Below the pieces are notes generated by a model. That model saw only the letters and a program-made list of their open reading frames with translations. It ran no database searches and was not told the origin of the DNA. Shown here in pieces: positions 1-10,400 of a DNA stretch of 14,079 nucleotides. This DNA comes from Podila epigama. Its lineage: Eukaryota > Mortierellomycota > Mortierellomycetes > Mortierellales > Mortierellaceae. Made by a program: the position numbers and the translations under genes. The first letter of the stretch is position 1, and every line of letters begins with the position of its first letter. The stretch spans positions 1-14,079 of the forward strand of contig JAAAVE010000743.1 of the NCBI GenBank assembly GCA_015679605.1. The letters run 5' to 3'.

Positions 1-40
1 TCAAAGTACGAAAAACCAAAACAAAACAAACAAAACTCAC
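1..40 (-). other. Start of intron 1 of the minus-strand gene
   Basis: The minus strand reads GTGAGTTTTGTTTG from position 40 leftwards. This is a strong fungal 5' splice site followed by T-rich sequence, as in the other introns of this window. The acceptor lies outside the window. Confidence 0.65.
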
Positions 41-715
41 CTCTTGTCGGTCTTTTAGGGTGAGAGGTTCGGCATCGCTGGCATCATCGTCGTCGTCGTC
101 ATTGAATCGTGGGTCATGGCCATCAAAGGACCTGACATCATGATCATCGAGGCGAACAGATCGTCTGGAACTACCTCGCCGGAGATGACTGTGGTTCGAT
201 CTGTGGTCAGAAGGGTAGTCCTCTAGAAAAGACGGAGGCCCATCATAGGCTTCGTTATCGTAGTCCTCATCCTCGTCATCCTCGTCCACGTCGGAAGAGC
301 GGGTTCGTCTTCGGATGGATGAGCGAGAAGACCCTGGTCGAGTCTTTCGGTGGCGACGTCTTCCTCCATTGGCGGCTGCTGCTGCTGCGTCCGCGCCGAT
401 GTGGACAGAAGAATGGCGAAAGCTGGGCTTTGGCTTGAGGGAGGTAGCCGATGAACCGATGGGGGAGGTACGAGTGCCGGCACCACTGCGAGGTGAGGGC
501 TCTGAAAGGATGTGGGGATGATGGTACTGGTTTGGCTTGACGGTGTTGGTCGAGTTTTGTGAGTTGATGGAGACTCTACGTGAGTCTCGGTCACGAAGAG
601 AGACAGGTGAAGGGATATCGATCTGCGAGTCATTGGCGGTATGTCCAAGGAGCTCCTCCGTCAACTCGAGGTGCTCCAAGTCGGCGCTTTCGTTGTTTGC
701 CCTGGAATGAGACAT
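41..715 (-). CDS. Exon 1 (5' partial) of a probable VNX1/CAX-like vacuolar cation/H+ antiporter
   Basis: This exon reads as exactly 225 codons on the minus strand without a stop. It starts at the ATG at 715-713, which has A at -3 and an in-frame TAG two codons upstream. It ends at GAG (43-41), directly before a consensus GTGAGT donor at 40-35. The product is hydrophilic and disordered. It is rich in Ser, Arg and His, with an alanine run, an Arg/Ser basic patch, an acidic stretch of the DVDEDDEDEDYD kind and a poly-Asp run near residues 207-212. There is no membrane segment yet. The last residues, EPLTLKDRQE, resemble the segment just before the first conserved block of fungal VNX1-type monovalent-cation (Ca2+)/H+ exchangers, as I remember that family. 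All transporter domains would lie left of the window. The exon structure is well supported; the family call rests on one short motif. Confidence 0.7.
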
Positions 716-800
716 TATCTAGAAATCGAGTCTATGAAAGACTGTTGGGACAAAAAGGCTATGTTTTTGTCTGATGTTGGGTTGGAGGTGTATGAGAGTC

Positions 801-911
801 GAAGAGATGGTGGAAGAAGACGGGGAGGAAGAAGAGGAGAAGGAAGAGGAAGGGGATGGCGAAGAGGATGGTGTGTGAAAGGTGAATAAAAAAAAAAAAG
901 AAAAAAAAAAA
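801..911 (+). repeat. Purine-rich tract followed by two A runs
   Basis: Positions 801-872 are almost entirely A and G, dominated by GAAGAG and GGAAGA units. From about 888 to 911 there are two A runs separated by one G. On the minus strand this is a CT-rich stretch followed by the 5' leader of the VNX1-like gene, so it may be a pyrimidine promoter element for that gene. Short open frames over it are compositional artefacts. Confidence 0.6.
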
Positions 912-1140
912 GGATTTCTTCAAGGCTGCGTTAAAAGAAAAATCTCCTACCAACACAAGTTGATCAAACGCGTAACGTGACCCAATCGCGTGCAGGGGAG
1001 TCGACGGACGTGACAGTTGAATGCATGCTGGCACTCAAAGCACATTGAACGAGAAAAAAAAAAGTGTTGCAATGCATGCATGTGTGTTCTTTGTCTTCTT
1101 GTTCACCTTTTCCCCTCCTTATCCTTCTTTTAAAGACGCG

Positions 1141-1147
1141 TATAAAA
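1141..1147 (+). promoter_or_regulatory. TATA box of RAV1
   Basis: TATAAAA lies 82 bases upstream of the RAV1 start codon, directly overlapping an ACGCGT site (1136-1141). The distance suits transcription initiation around 1175-1210. There is no ATG between the box and the start at 1229, so the leader would be free of upstream ORFs. Confidence 0.45.
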
Positions 1148-1163
1148 CTTTTCCATTGAACCC

Positions 1164-1181
1164 AATAATAATAATAATAAT
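1164..1181 (+). repeat. AAT trinucleotide microsatellite
   Basis: Six AAT units are followed by a run of A. The stretch sits between the TATA box and the RAV1 start, in or just upstream of the 5' leader. It is likely to be length-polymorphic. Confidence 0.8.
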
Positions 1182-1228
1182 AAAAAAAAACTCATTGACA
1201 CTGCATTCAACCAAGTAGAGGGTTCAGC

Positions 1229-3859
1229 ATGCTCCTCCAGCAAGTCTGCCCCGGAAAGACATGCGCATCTCTACAAAGCATTCACTCGGCCAGCTTTGCA
1301 GCACGGCGATACGTCGTAACGTCTCATGAACCCCCTTCATACACCCATTTTGCAACTCGCTCGTTCAGTTTACGCCATTCCTTCCTCTGACCAAAACACA
1401 CTCCGCGTTTCCTCCACCCTCTCACTCTTACATCTCATTAATATAGCTTTATGCAGCGACTGATTCCGTTGTTGTTTGCGATGCCTCGTTCAAGCCCATT
1501 CAAATCCTCTTCCTACAAGGCGACTCCAAGGAGGAACCCAACCAAGTGGTTGCTGCCGTCGTCATGTCAGAATTTGATGGCAAGGTATGTTCTCAACAGG
1601 GACCTCAAGGCTACACTGCATGGCATGCTTATCATCATTGTACTGAAAGAGCTCCTTCTTATTACTTCTCCATGTTACTAGATAGCGGTCACAACAAATC
1701 ACCACGTTCTTATTTACACCCCATCCAAAGCGCCTACAATAGGCGAAAAAGTATGTCCTTCACAACCCAATTACAGTTACTACTTTGGAGGCATTCCCAT
1801 AGTCCTATATGGAAAACTGCTGTTGCCCAAGAGGGTCCACTCAACTGTGTTTTTGGTCTTTTTTTTTTTTTTCCCCCTCTAGATCAAGTCGTGGGTCCTG
1901 GCTACAACATTGAAATGTGACAAAGTCACATCACTAGCCTGGAGGAACGACGGTTAGTCTTTGATTCGTGGAGACATGGGGACAGACTTTGCAGAGACTA
2001 TTTTTCTTATGTCTAATACATAGAACGAAATGGCTCCCTGGATCTTTAGGACATTTACTTACTGGAAGCCAATATCTGACACTCTGGAGTCAGCAGCAAG
2101 GAGAATGGACAAAACTTTGGGAAATGAAGTATGAACAAGATACATTTTGGAATGTGGTGGCCTCCAAGATCTCCAACACTGGCTAACTCTTGTTCATTCG
2201 CAGACAGGGCTCTCCTGTTGATTTGATCCAGTTCACGCCAGATGGAAAGTTGTTTGCATCCATGGCCAAGGTACAAATATATCTCTAACTTTTCAGGTTA
2301 TCTAGTAATGCGCATTCGTATGTTAATACGTCTTCATCCATTCTTTTCGCCATTTAGAATGACAGATTGATAAAAGTATGGCACCAGCGCGAAGGTAAAG
2401 CATAGCCTCTGATTTCAAAGGAAACATAGGAAGAGTGCAGGACATCACGGACTGACATGCAATCGTTCATTGTTCATGGCGTTATTAGATTCAGATACAG
2501 ACTTTGGCTTCTTTTACTTGCCACATCCTCGAGCGGTTACAAACTTTTCATGGCGAAAGGAAAAGACTGACTCTGCGTAAGTACAGATGCACCTGCAGTA
2601 ATGCATTTAAATGACATCAAAAGCTGGGAAAAATCGATTGTTAACACCGCGTCAATAGCTCTCGGGACACGCATATCAACGCTCTGTTTACAATGTCGCG
2701 GGATGGTATCTGCCGCATCTGGTCCCCTTTGATGTTACTCCAGCCCGAGTCCATGTCGATCTGCGCTATTATTGACCCCAACCAATGGCTCGTTTCTCAG
2801 CAGCAACAGCAATCACCCATCGGGCAATATCCGATCCACGCCCTCGATGGTATGGAATTTGCAATGGCTGTCGAGTATGCTGCCAGCAAGACGACAGACA
2901 AAAATAACGACGCCAACAGTATTCAGCTTCGAAAATTGAAAGAACTTGTGCGAGATACCTCGGACCTCTTTTTCCAGATTCAAGGCGATGGCTCCATGAT
3001 CATTTGGGGAATTCAGGTGAGTGGAAATGAAGACAACCTTTAGCGGACGAAATTATTGTGTCTCTGATACTTTGGATGGTTATCTCATACATTCTTACAA
3101 CCTTACAACATAGAATCTGGCCAAAATTCCTCAACGTCTGCCGCGGGTACTCCTAGTGCTGAGAATATCTCAATCTGTCACACCATTGGAGTCTTTGTTT
3201 TTCATGAGGAATATTATCGCATACCATGATAAGACATTGGCCAGATCTCGAGGTTTGTCTGAAAAATATTCCTTTAAAGAAACTTTTCTTTCTTCTTTCG
3301 TGGATAGAAATCTATGATACTCATTAGACTATTTTGCTTTTGTTTTGGCCGTTTAATAGGAACACCAGCAGACGTTGTCATTGTCGGTCAAAGTCATGAG
3401 GGACGCGTGAGTTGTTTCTCAGTCAATATGATGGAGCTCTTTGATAGCAGCAATACTCTTGCGGGACTTAGCCTTAGGCAATCATGGACTGGTCAACAGA
3501 GTCGTATCAAAGCGATTGTCAAGGATCATCGCCAATTGTGCTTTACATCCTTTGGCGATCTCGGTGATATCTCACTCTGGAAGCTAAAAACTCCACGTGT
3601 AAGCGTTATTTCGAGTCCATGTGGCCTGGACATGTTCATATACTGCTCTTAGTAACTCTCGACCCAACATCTAACGCAGAATCTCTTGCCATCTACCACT
3701 TTAGTTTGGACACCGAGTCGCGGCGGGTCTGGTTGAAGTTGGCTCACTTCCTATAGGTGCAAGGAATGTTCAGCTTGTAACTCCATCATGGGAAGGTAAG
3801 CTATGCAATATACGGGGCTCTGAAAACGAATCGATGAGCCTATAATGCGTATAATAACA

Positions 3860-3904
<45 letters not shown>

Positions 3905-4463
3905 ACATTTTCGAAAGGCGGGTCCTTCATGGTATATGATGGCCAAAGCATATCGTTATACACTGCCGATAGCAGTGCAAATTGTTCACGCACGCTGGAC
4001 CTTCCCGACTATGATCCCAGCTTCCCGCTTATATTACTCGACTCGTTCGAAATTCCATATCTCGTGACGGTGGATGGTACCAATGGAAAGACAACAGATG
4101 TATCATGGAGACGATTCATTTTAGGATTTAGTCCCAAGGACAATACGGTTTTTACATGGCAGCGGGACGAGTCTAAAGGGGGTGCGCCCATCTTATTCTC
4201 TAAAGAGAGCCTTCCACCGTTCGAGACAGATCATGCTGTCACTGTTGAATCCTTCGCGGGCACCTTACCAAAGTCACTTCATTCGACCCACGTGAACGTG
4301 TTTGCCACTTACTCCAAGACGCAGGCCAACATTTCATATTGGGAATGTGGAAATGACTTCCATCTACACAAAGGAGAGCGCGTATGGCAAAGGGCAGAAA
4401 GAATCCCAACCAAGGATAACCTAAAGTTCTTTCAATGCGGTGCAAATGGAAAACTAGCACTTG
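1229..4463 (+). other. RAV1: N-terminal WD40 propeller region of Rav1 (exons 1-13)
   Basis: Residues from 1 to about 560-670 contain repeated beta-blade signatures: AVTTNHHVLIYTPS, LLTGSQYLTLWS, IQFTPDGKLFASMAKNDRLI with KVWHQR, ALFTMSRDGICRIWSP, and GDGSMIIWGIQ. These are the WD or WD-like endings expected of the double propeller at the N-terminus of Rav1 and DMXL. In yeast this region contributes to V1 binding and Skp1/Rav2 contacts (established for the family). The boundary to the next domain is approximate. Confidence 0.85.
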
Positions 4464-7400
4464 GTAAGGAACTCTCATTTACGTTATTATGATACGTATC
4501 GCGCTGGCTATATCATTATACAGTTCACTAATCACCTTGAGTCTACACATTTGTCTTGATTCCATATCTTGTGGACAGTATACGAAAATGACGACAAAAC
4601 ATGCGATTTGGAAATTTGGGGTTCAGTTGGAGGACGAGCAACCGCAAGATTAGAAAACAAGTTCAGTCGACTTGACCCAATCTATGATCTGGACTGGATG
4701 GTGACAGCGGATGCTCGGCACAACCTGGCAGTAGCCTTCAAGAACAGGGTCTCCATGTACTCTCACCAGAGGACAGACACTGTGACCAGTCCTCCTATTT
4801 GGGCACGTTTTCTCGACATTATCATCCCAACCTTCATTAATCATCCCATTTCGGCCATTGCTTGGCTAGATATGGGCACATTGTCGGTTGGCGCTGGAGG
4901 GACAATGCTTTTGTACAGTAAATGGTTCAGCGAGGATTATACATCGATTGCGCCTGGCTTTGAGAGCGTGGGATCAGAGCCCACTCTGCATCATGCGCTG
5001 TCTTCGATGCATGGTCCACTGGTGGACTATCATCCGAATCTACTGACCGAGTTCTTCATGTGGGGCAAGTTTGAGGTTGTCCGCAAGATCTTGTTCAACC
5101 TATATCACTACACACAATATGTGAATGAGTCTAACGATTCTACGACGGGTCCTCTGGCAATCCCGTTGGAAGTTATTTTGAAAACGGACGAGGTATTATA
5201 CATCTTTTTCTTCTTTGTCTGTTTGTAATGTTTTTGTTGTTTTGTCATGGAGCTAAGCGAGTATTCCTTCTTTTTTGATACTTGTTCTTTTCCAAAGCAA
5301 GAGACAAAATCCAGCAAGGTTGATCACGATGACTTGTTTACGAGCTACAGTGACTTCAAAAGGTATGAGGTCTTTCCCCGTTTATCCATGTCAAGGGCGT
5401 AAGTCCCGGCTATTTCTGAAAGAAGAGAAAAGACTCCAACTTTCTTTCTTTCTTTATTCTTTGAAAAATTCTCTTAGCTCGGACGAAAACAGGTTCTTGA
5501 ACGACTCAACCAGCAAGGAGATGATCGAGTTCTTGACTCGGGTACCATTGGTTGGCCTGTCTAAAAATGCACAACTGCAGTTGTCAGCATTCATTGAGGG
5601 GTTCGCAAAGGTAACTTTATATCCATTGCAATAGGTTGCTTGATTTTTTTGTTTTCTAAAAAGAAGCGTTACTGTGCTGTGTATACTAACCTCGGTGCAT
5701 TTTTCTTCTGCAAAACTTCCTCGACTAGATCGATAAGCAGCATGGGTCGATTGATGACAATGGACTGCGTTTCCTCATGTTCTTACGGCGATTCAACTAC
5801 CTATCTTATATCCTACCTCCAAATCAACGACCTACCATGTTGAATAACCGCGACATAGTATGGGCTTACCACAGTGAGTCTCAGGTAGGATTGCACGTTT
5901 TATTGCTCTTCAGTATTATATTTTCACCAAAGAAAGTCTATCAAATCACTAACTCAACGCATGGACTAATAAAAAAACAAACGACAACGTATAGGACCTT
6001 CTTTTGGAGTACTGCTCAACGTCTCTCAAGAATCCAATGACGTGGCCAGAAGCAAAGTCATTAGGCCTATTCTTATGGATGCGTAAGAAAGAGACCATGG
6101 TAAGGTTCTTTTGTCCTCATGACCATGATGAAGCTCAACGTACCATGAATATCGTTTTTCTAATGTATCTTTGAGGTTTGCCATGAATACATCAGATCAA
6201 GCAAATGGAGATTATTGCTAGGAATCAATACATGGGCAAGGATGAAAAGGACCCAGTCGCATGTACATTGTTCTATATTGCCTTGAGAAAGAAAAAGCTT
6301 CTCCTTGGTCTGTGGAGAACTTGCCAAAGCCATCCTGAGCAAGGCAAAATGCTCAGTTTCCTTGCGAATGACTTTGAGTTGGATCGATGGAAGACAGCGG
6401 CGTTGAAGAACGCTTTTGCACTTCTTGGAAAACAGCGGTTTGGTGAGTATTTTGCACCTTTTTTTTCTTTTGGGTAGTATCCATTTGCATGAGGCAGGCT
6501 GAGGTACTTGACCTCACACATGTACATGTTGCTACTTTTTCATATCGCTCATTATAGCCTATGCTGCCGCATTTTTCTTGCTGGGTGACAAACTGCAGGA
6601 TGCAGTCAACGTGTGTGTGAAGCAATTGGATGATTTTCAGCTAGCCATTGCACTCTGTAGGGCATACGAGCAAGGTAAGCGTCTTTGTATTTTTTTTTCT
6701 TCAATGGAGATGCAATTGAAAATAGAATGTTCAGCGTTGTAACTAAAAACTCAACTCTTTTTTTCCTTTGTAGAGGAACGAGGTCCGGTTCTGACGCAAC
6801 TACTCAGGAATCTCTTGACAACAACAACGGATCCTTGGCTTTTGAGCTTGTTCCATTCTATGCTCGGGCAGTCAACAAACGCCATACAAGTCTCCTTGGT
6901 AAGCTACAACAATGGACAATGGCATTCTCATTTTTTTTTTTACTATTCTTTACAGTTCTCTCAATAACTCTTTACATCTTCCTTCTTGCCTGACCACCAT
7001 GGTCGCTCTAGGCTAAAGACCCCACTGAGAGCCTACAGCAGGGACCAGCAGAATCCTGCAGAGACCCATCGCTATTGATTTTATATCGCTATTTGATGAA
7101 GCTTTCATTGACGACGTCGGTCTATGAGGGTGACGAAGAATTCTCTGCGGTTGTGCGTGCAGCAGAGTCATACGAGCACTATGGATGTCCACTCTTGAGT
7201 CTCGTTATCCTGAAACACTGGGGATATGTCATGCCTGTGGATCACCCAGTGAAAAAGAGTATTGCTGCCTCTCCAACAATACCTGGGTCTGATGTGAAGA
7301 ATGGTATTGGTGGCAAGAACAACAGCGACAACAACAACAACAATGATGGGTCTACTACTCGGCCTCTGTCAAGCACAAACAGCATGTCATTGATGGGAGG

Positions 7401-10400
7401 CTTCAGGACATCGACTTCTATGGCAAGCTTGGAATCAGGGATGTTGGATTTTGAAGATTTTGGAAAGAAGCCAAAGAGATCAGAGCCAGCAAATGAATCG
7501 ACAGGAATGTCTTTTATGGGAGGCTTTAGGAGCATGATGGCGCCTGTCACTCCTGTCAGCGACAGCGACAGCGGGATGTTGGACTTTGATAGCTTTGGAA
7601 GCAAGAAAAGAGAAGAATCCAATGGCAATAGCAATAGCAACGGCAATGGTTTTTCAGGATCTCAGGCCCCATCCGGTGGCATGTCGTTGATGGGAGGATT
7701 CAGAAAATTGGAGACAACGAGTGCGGATATGGACAGTGGTATGCTTGACTTTGATGCGTTCTCGCGTCCAAAGAAGGCTCCAGAGAATAGTGATGCTCCT
7801 TCGACACAGAAGAGTTCAGGCATGTCCATGTCCCTCATGGGCGGTTTCAAGACCACGTCTTCGTCAAATAACATAGATAGCGGCATGTTGGATTTCGATT
7901 CATTTGGATCCATGGGCCAAAACAAGTCAACAAGTACCACCACGAATAGTAAGCCGAATGCAAGGGCTCGTGATATTTTCTCCAGCTTTGGTGTTGAACC
8001 ACCAGTTGAGCAGGGGACGGATTTGATGAAAACCGGATCCGCGGACGGATGGGATGGCAATAGAAGCGATACTTCTGATGACCTGACTGTCAACGATGAC
8101 AAGGTGCGAGGCACCGAAGAGTTGTTGAATGATTACATTACAACACTCGTGGTCCAACTATTGACAGTATGTTCATTCGAAATTTTTTCAGATGAAAAGG
8201 CTTTTTGCTATAACTATTGCATGTATGTTCGATATATTGACTTTTTGCATCAATGTTTAGCCTATGGCAAGTGCCTTGAGAACGGTTTCCTTGAAGCCTG
8301 AGCTACTGGTGACGCCAGTGTTTAAGGGATACGTCGAGAATGTGAAGTATGGATGGGACAAGTTGTCAGAGCATGCCAATGTCTCGAGCGTGGTGATGGA
8401 GCAAGCCTTGATTTCAAAGTGTATCGAGATTGATACGCTGCCGGTATGCTTCCACTGGTTGAATACGACCATGAGTACAGGGTCGCCCTTGTCGGCCATT
8501 GTTTCTCATTACTCCGAGTCGTGCTATTCCATGGTTGGTATTGTCCTTACAGAACGATTAACGGGGTGTATGAACCATCATATCAAGGAATATGCAAGGT
8601 GCGTTGGTATTTTATGTTTTTTGTTTTTTTTTTCCTGAGATTATAACGACCACCATGATCAACGACTACTCATGAAAGGTTTACGCTGTTTTTTTTATTT
8701 TTTATTGTCGGTATGTAGGAACGTGCTGGAATCATCAAGTGAGTGGTTCAATCTAGCCAAGACTGTTATCAAACCTGAGCTTGCATTGCCAAGATGGGAA
8801 CAGATGGTTCTTGCCAGTTATATCATGCTTGTGGTGATGGCTCTGAAGGAACAAGACTATGTTGTTCTCTCTGCGATGTTGTTTCAATGGCGTCGATTCA
8901 GTGGCTTTGTCGTTGGTGACCGAGGAGGTGCTGTCAAAGTCATTGCCGAGGTCTTGAGTGGAAACCTTTATACTGTAAGTACATGTTGTTCTCATGCAAA
9001 GATGTTTGCTAAAGGGAGATTGAGAAAGAAAAAAAATGAAATTCACATATCCTGACTGACTCGTTGTAATTGTGGGTGCAAACAATAGCCTTTGGATGCC
9101 CATGCTGTCAAAGCTGATAGAATGTTTGAGAGTGATAACGACTCTTCCCGAGAGTCCCTCCAAAACGCTCTCCTGGATGCTGCCACTACAAACGCACTTG
9201 TCATGAGTTTGGAAGGTCTTTTGCGCGACCATGGACACAGAATGTCAGGTAAAAACTATATGCGGAAGAAAATGATGTCCTTGTTCTACGCCTTTTTATT
9301 GTGCTGTTGTTGTTTGATAAACGATGGATGATATATGGGTACTCAACATTATTCTCTCCATCTGTTGTGTATTGAAAGATGCGACACGCAAGTTCATTTG
9401 CAGCTCCTTTTTGGACCGTCTTACGCGATCTGGCATTGATCAGGAAAAGAAAGTGCTTCAAAAACTGAAAGAGGCGCCACCTCAGGATCACCTTCGAAGC
9501 TACCTCAGCAGTTGGCAGAAAAAGTACTGGGTGATTCTAAGCGGGCTCGAAAGTGGAGGACATTTGCTTCCCTCAGTGGCTGCATACTTGGTAAGAGGAG
9601 CAACATTTTGGTCTTTTTTTTTTTTTTTTTTCTTTCAAGTTGTTCATGCTTGGGTTTGGTATTAACAAACGGGGACAAGAATTACGTATGCTTAATTGTG
9701 TCAAATCTATACTTTCCTAACTCCAGGAATCGCGACGATCAGGACATGATTCGCCTCCGGCAGTGGTTGAAGGGACATCTCTTTTGTACAAGACTCGCTC
9801 GGTTATCACATCATTTTCGTTCAATCCAGTACGAATTACATTGCCCTAGACCTGTTGCGCATGTTGTTCACTGAATACTGTCAGAAACAATTTGCTTACG
9901 AAATGCCATCGGACCTCTCCCTTTATGCTACTTTAGGTCGAGAAACGGATTGTTGCTGTATGTTCAAGATCGGATATTATAGAAGTGGATATATCTAAAG
10001 CAATGGACGTGCACAAGGTATATTCTTATTTTATTCTCGCTGTTTTTTTTTTTTTTTTTTTTGAGTTGTGTTTTGGTGTACTTGTCACGAACAAATAGGT
10101 CATATGAAGGACATTCGAACAAGATATTAATGTAAAAGTATACATTTGGGTATACGATTTGTAGAATATGAATTCGAATGAGGGCGATCAAAGTGACATG
10201 GATTCAGATATGGATCTGGAACAAGAGGACGATGATTTGGACTTTTTGGATGCGGCTGGCAATGTCATTGACCGATCTGCAAGTACATCCAAGACTCCGA
10301 GTGTTATTGCAACCGAAGCTTCGGAGGAGAGCCTTAGTCGAGCTGGAAGTCAAGTGAGTCTCCAGGCAGTATTCAAGAACTTGTTCACTGCAAAGGCTAA

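Larger units (their letters stand above)
716..1228. promoter_or_regulatory. Divergent intergenic promoter region between the VNX1-like gene and RAV1
   Basis: These 513 bases separate two divergent start codons and contain no credible coding exon. Seen in order: a purine-rich tract on the plus strand (pyrimidine-rich on the minus strand, a common feature of fungal promoters), two A runs, two ACGCGT sites (968-973 and 1136-1141), the 9-mer AATGCATGC twice (1020-1028 and 1071-1079), a TATAAAA box (1141-1147) and an AAT microsatellite. Both genes must draw their promoters from here unless distal elements exist. ACGCGT is the core of the MluI cell-cycle box bound by MBF in yeasts; whether it is used here is inference. 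Confidence 0.6.

Noticed and set aside
223-648. 141-residue open frame on the minus strand
   Set aside because: It is another frame of the well-supported exon at 41-715. The real frame is longer, begins at an ATG, and ends exactly at a consensus donor.
885-911. A runs as a retrotransposed poly(A) tail
   Set aside because: No coding remnant or target-site duplication flanks them, and homopolymer runs are common across this window.
7242-8114. Two antisense open frames opposite the RAV1 repeats
   Set aside because: They mirror the low-complexity coding exon, including its repeats. Their openness is explained by codon bias of the sense strand.
8435-8600. A GTATGC donor-like site inside RAV1 exon 23
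   Set aside because: The frame continues through it with plausible protein (VCFHWLNTTM and onward) and reaches a better-placed donor at 8599 that joins in frame to exon 24.
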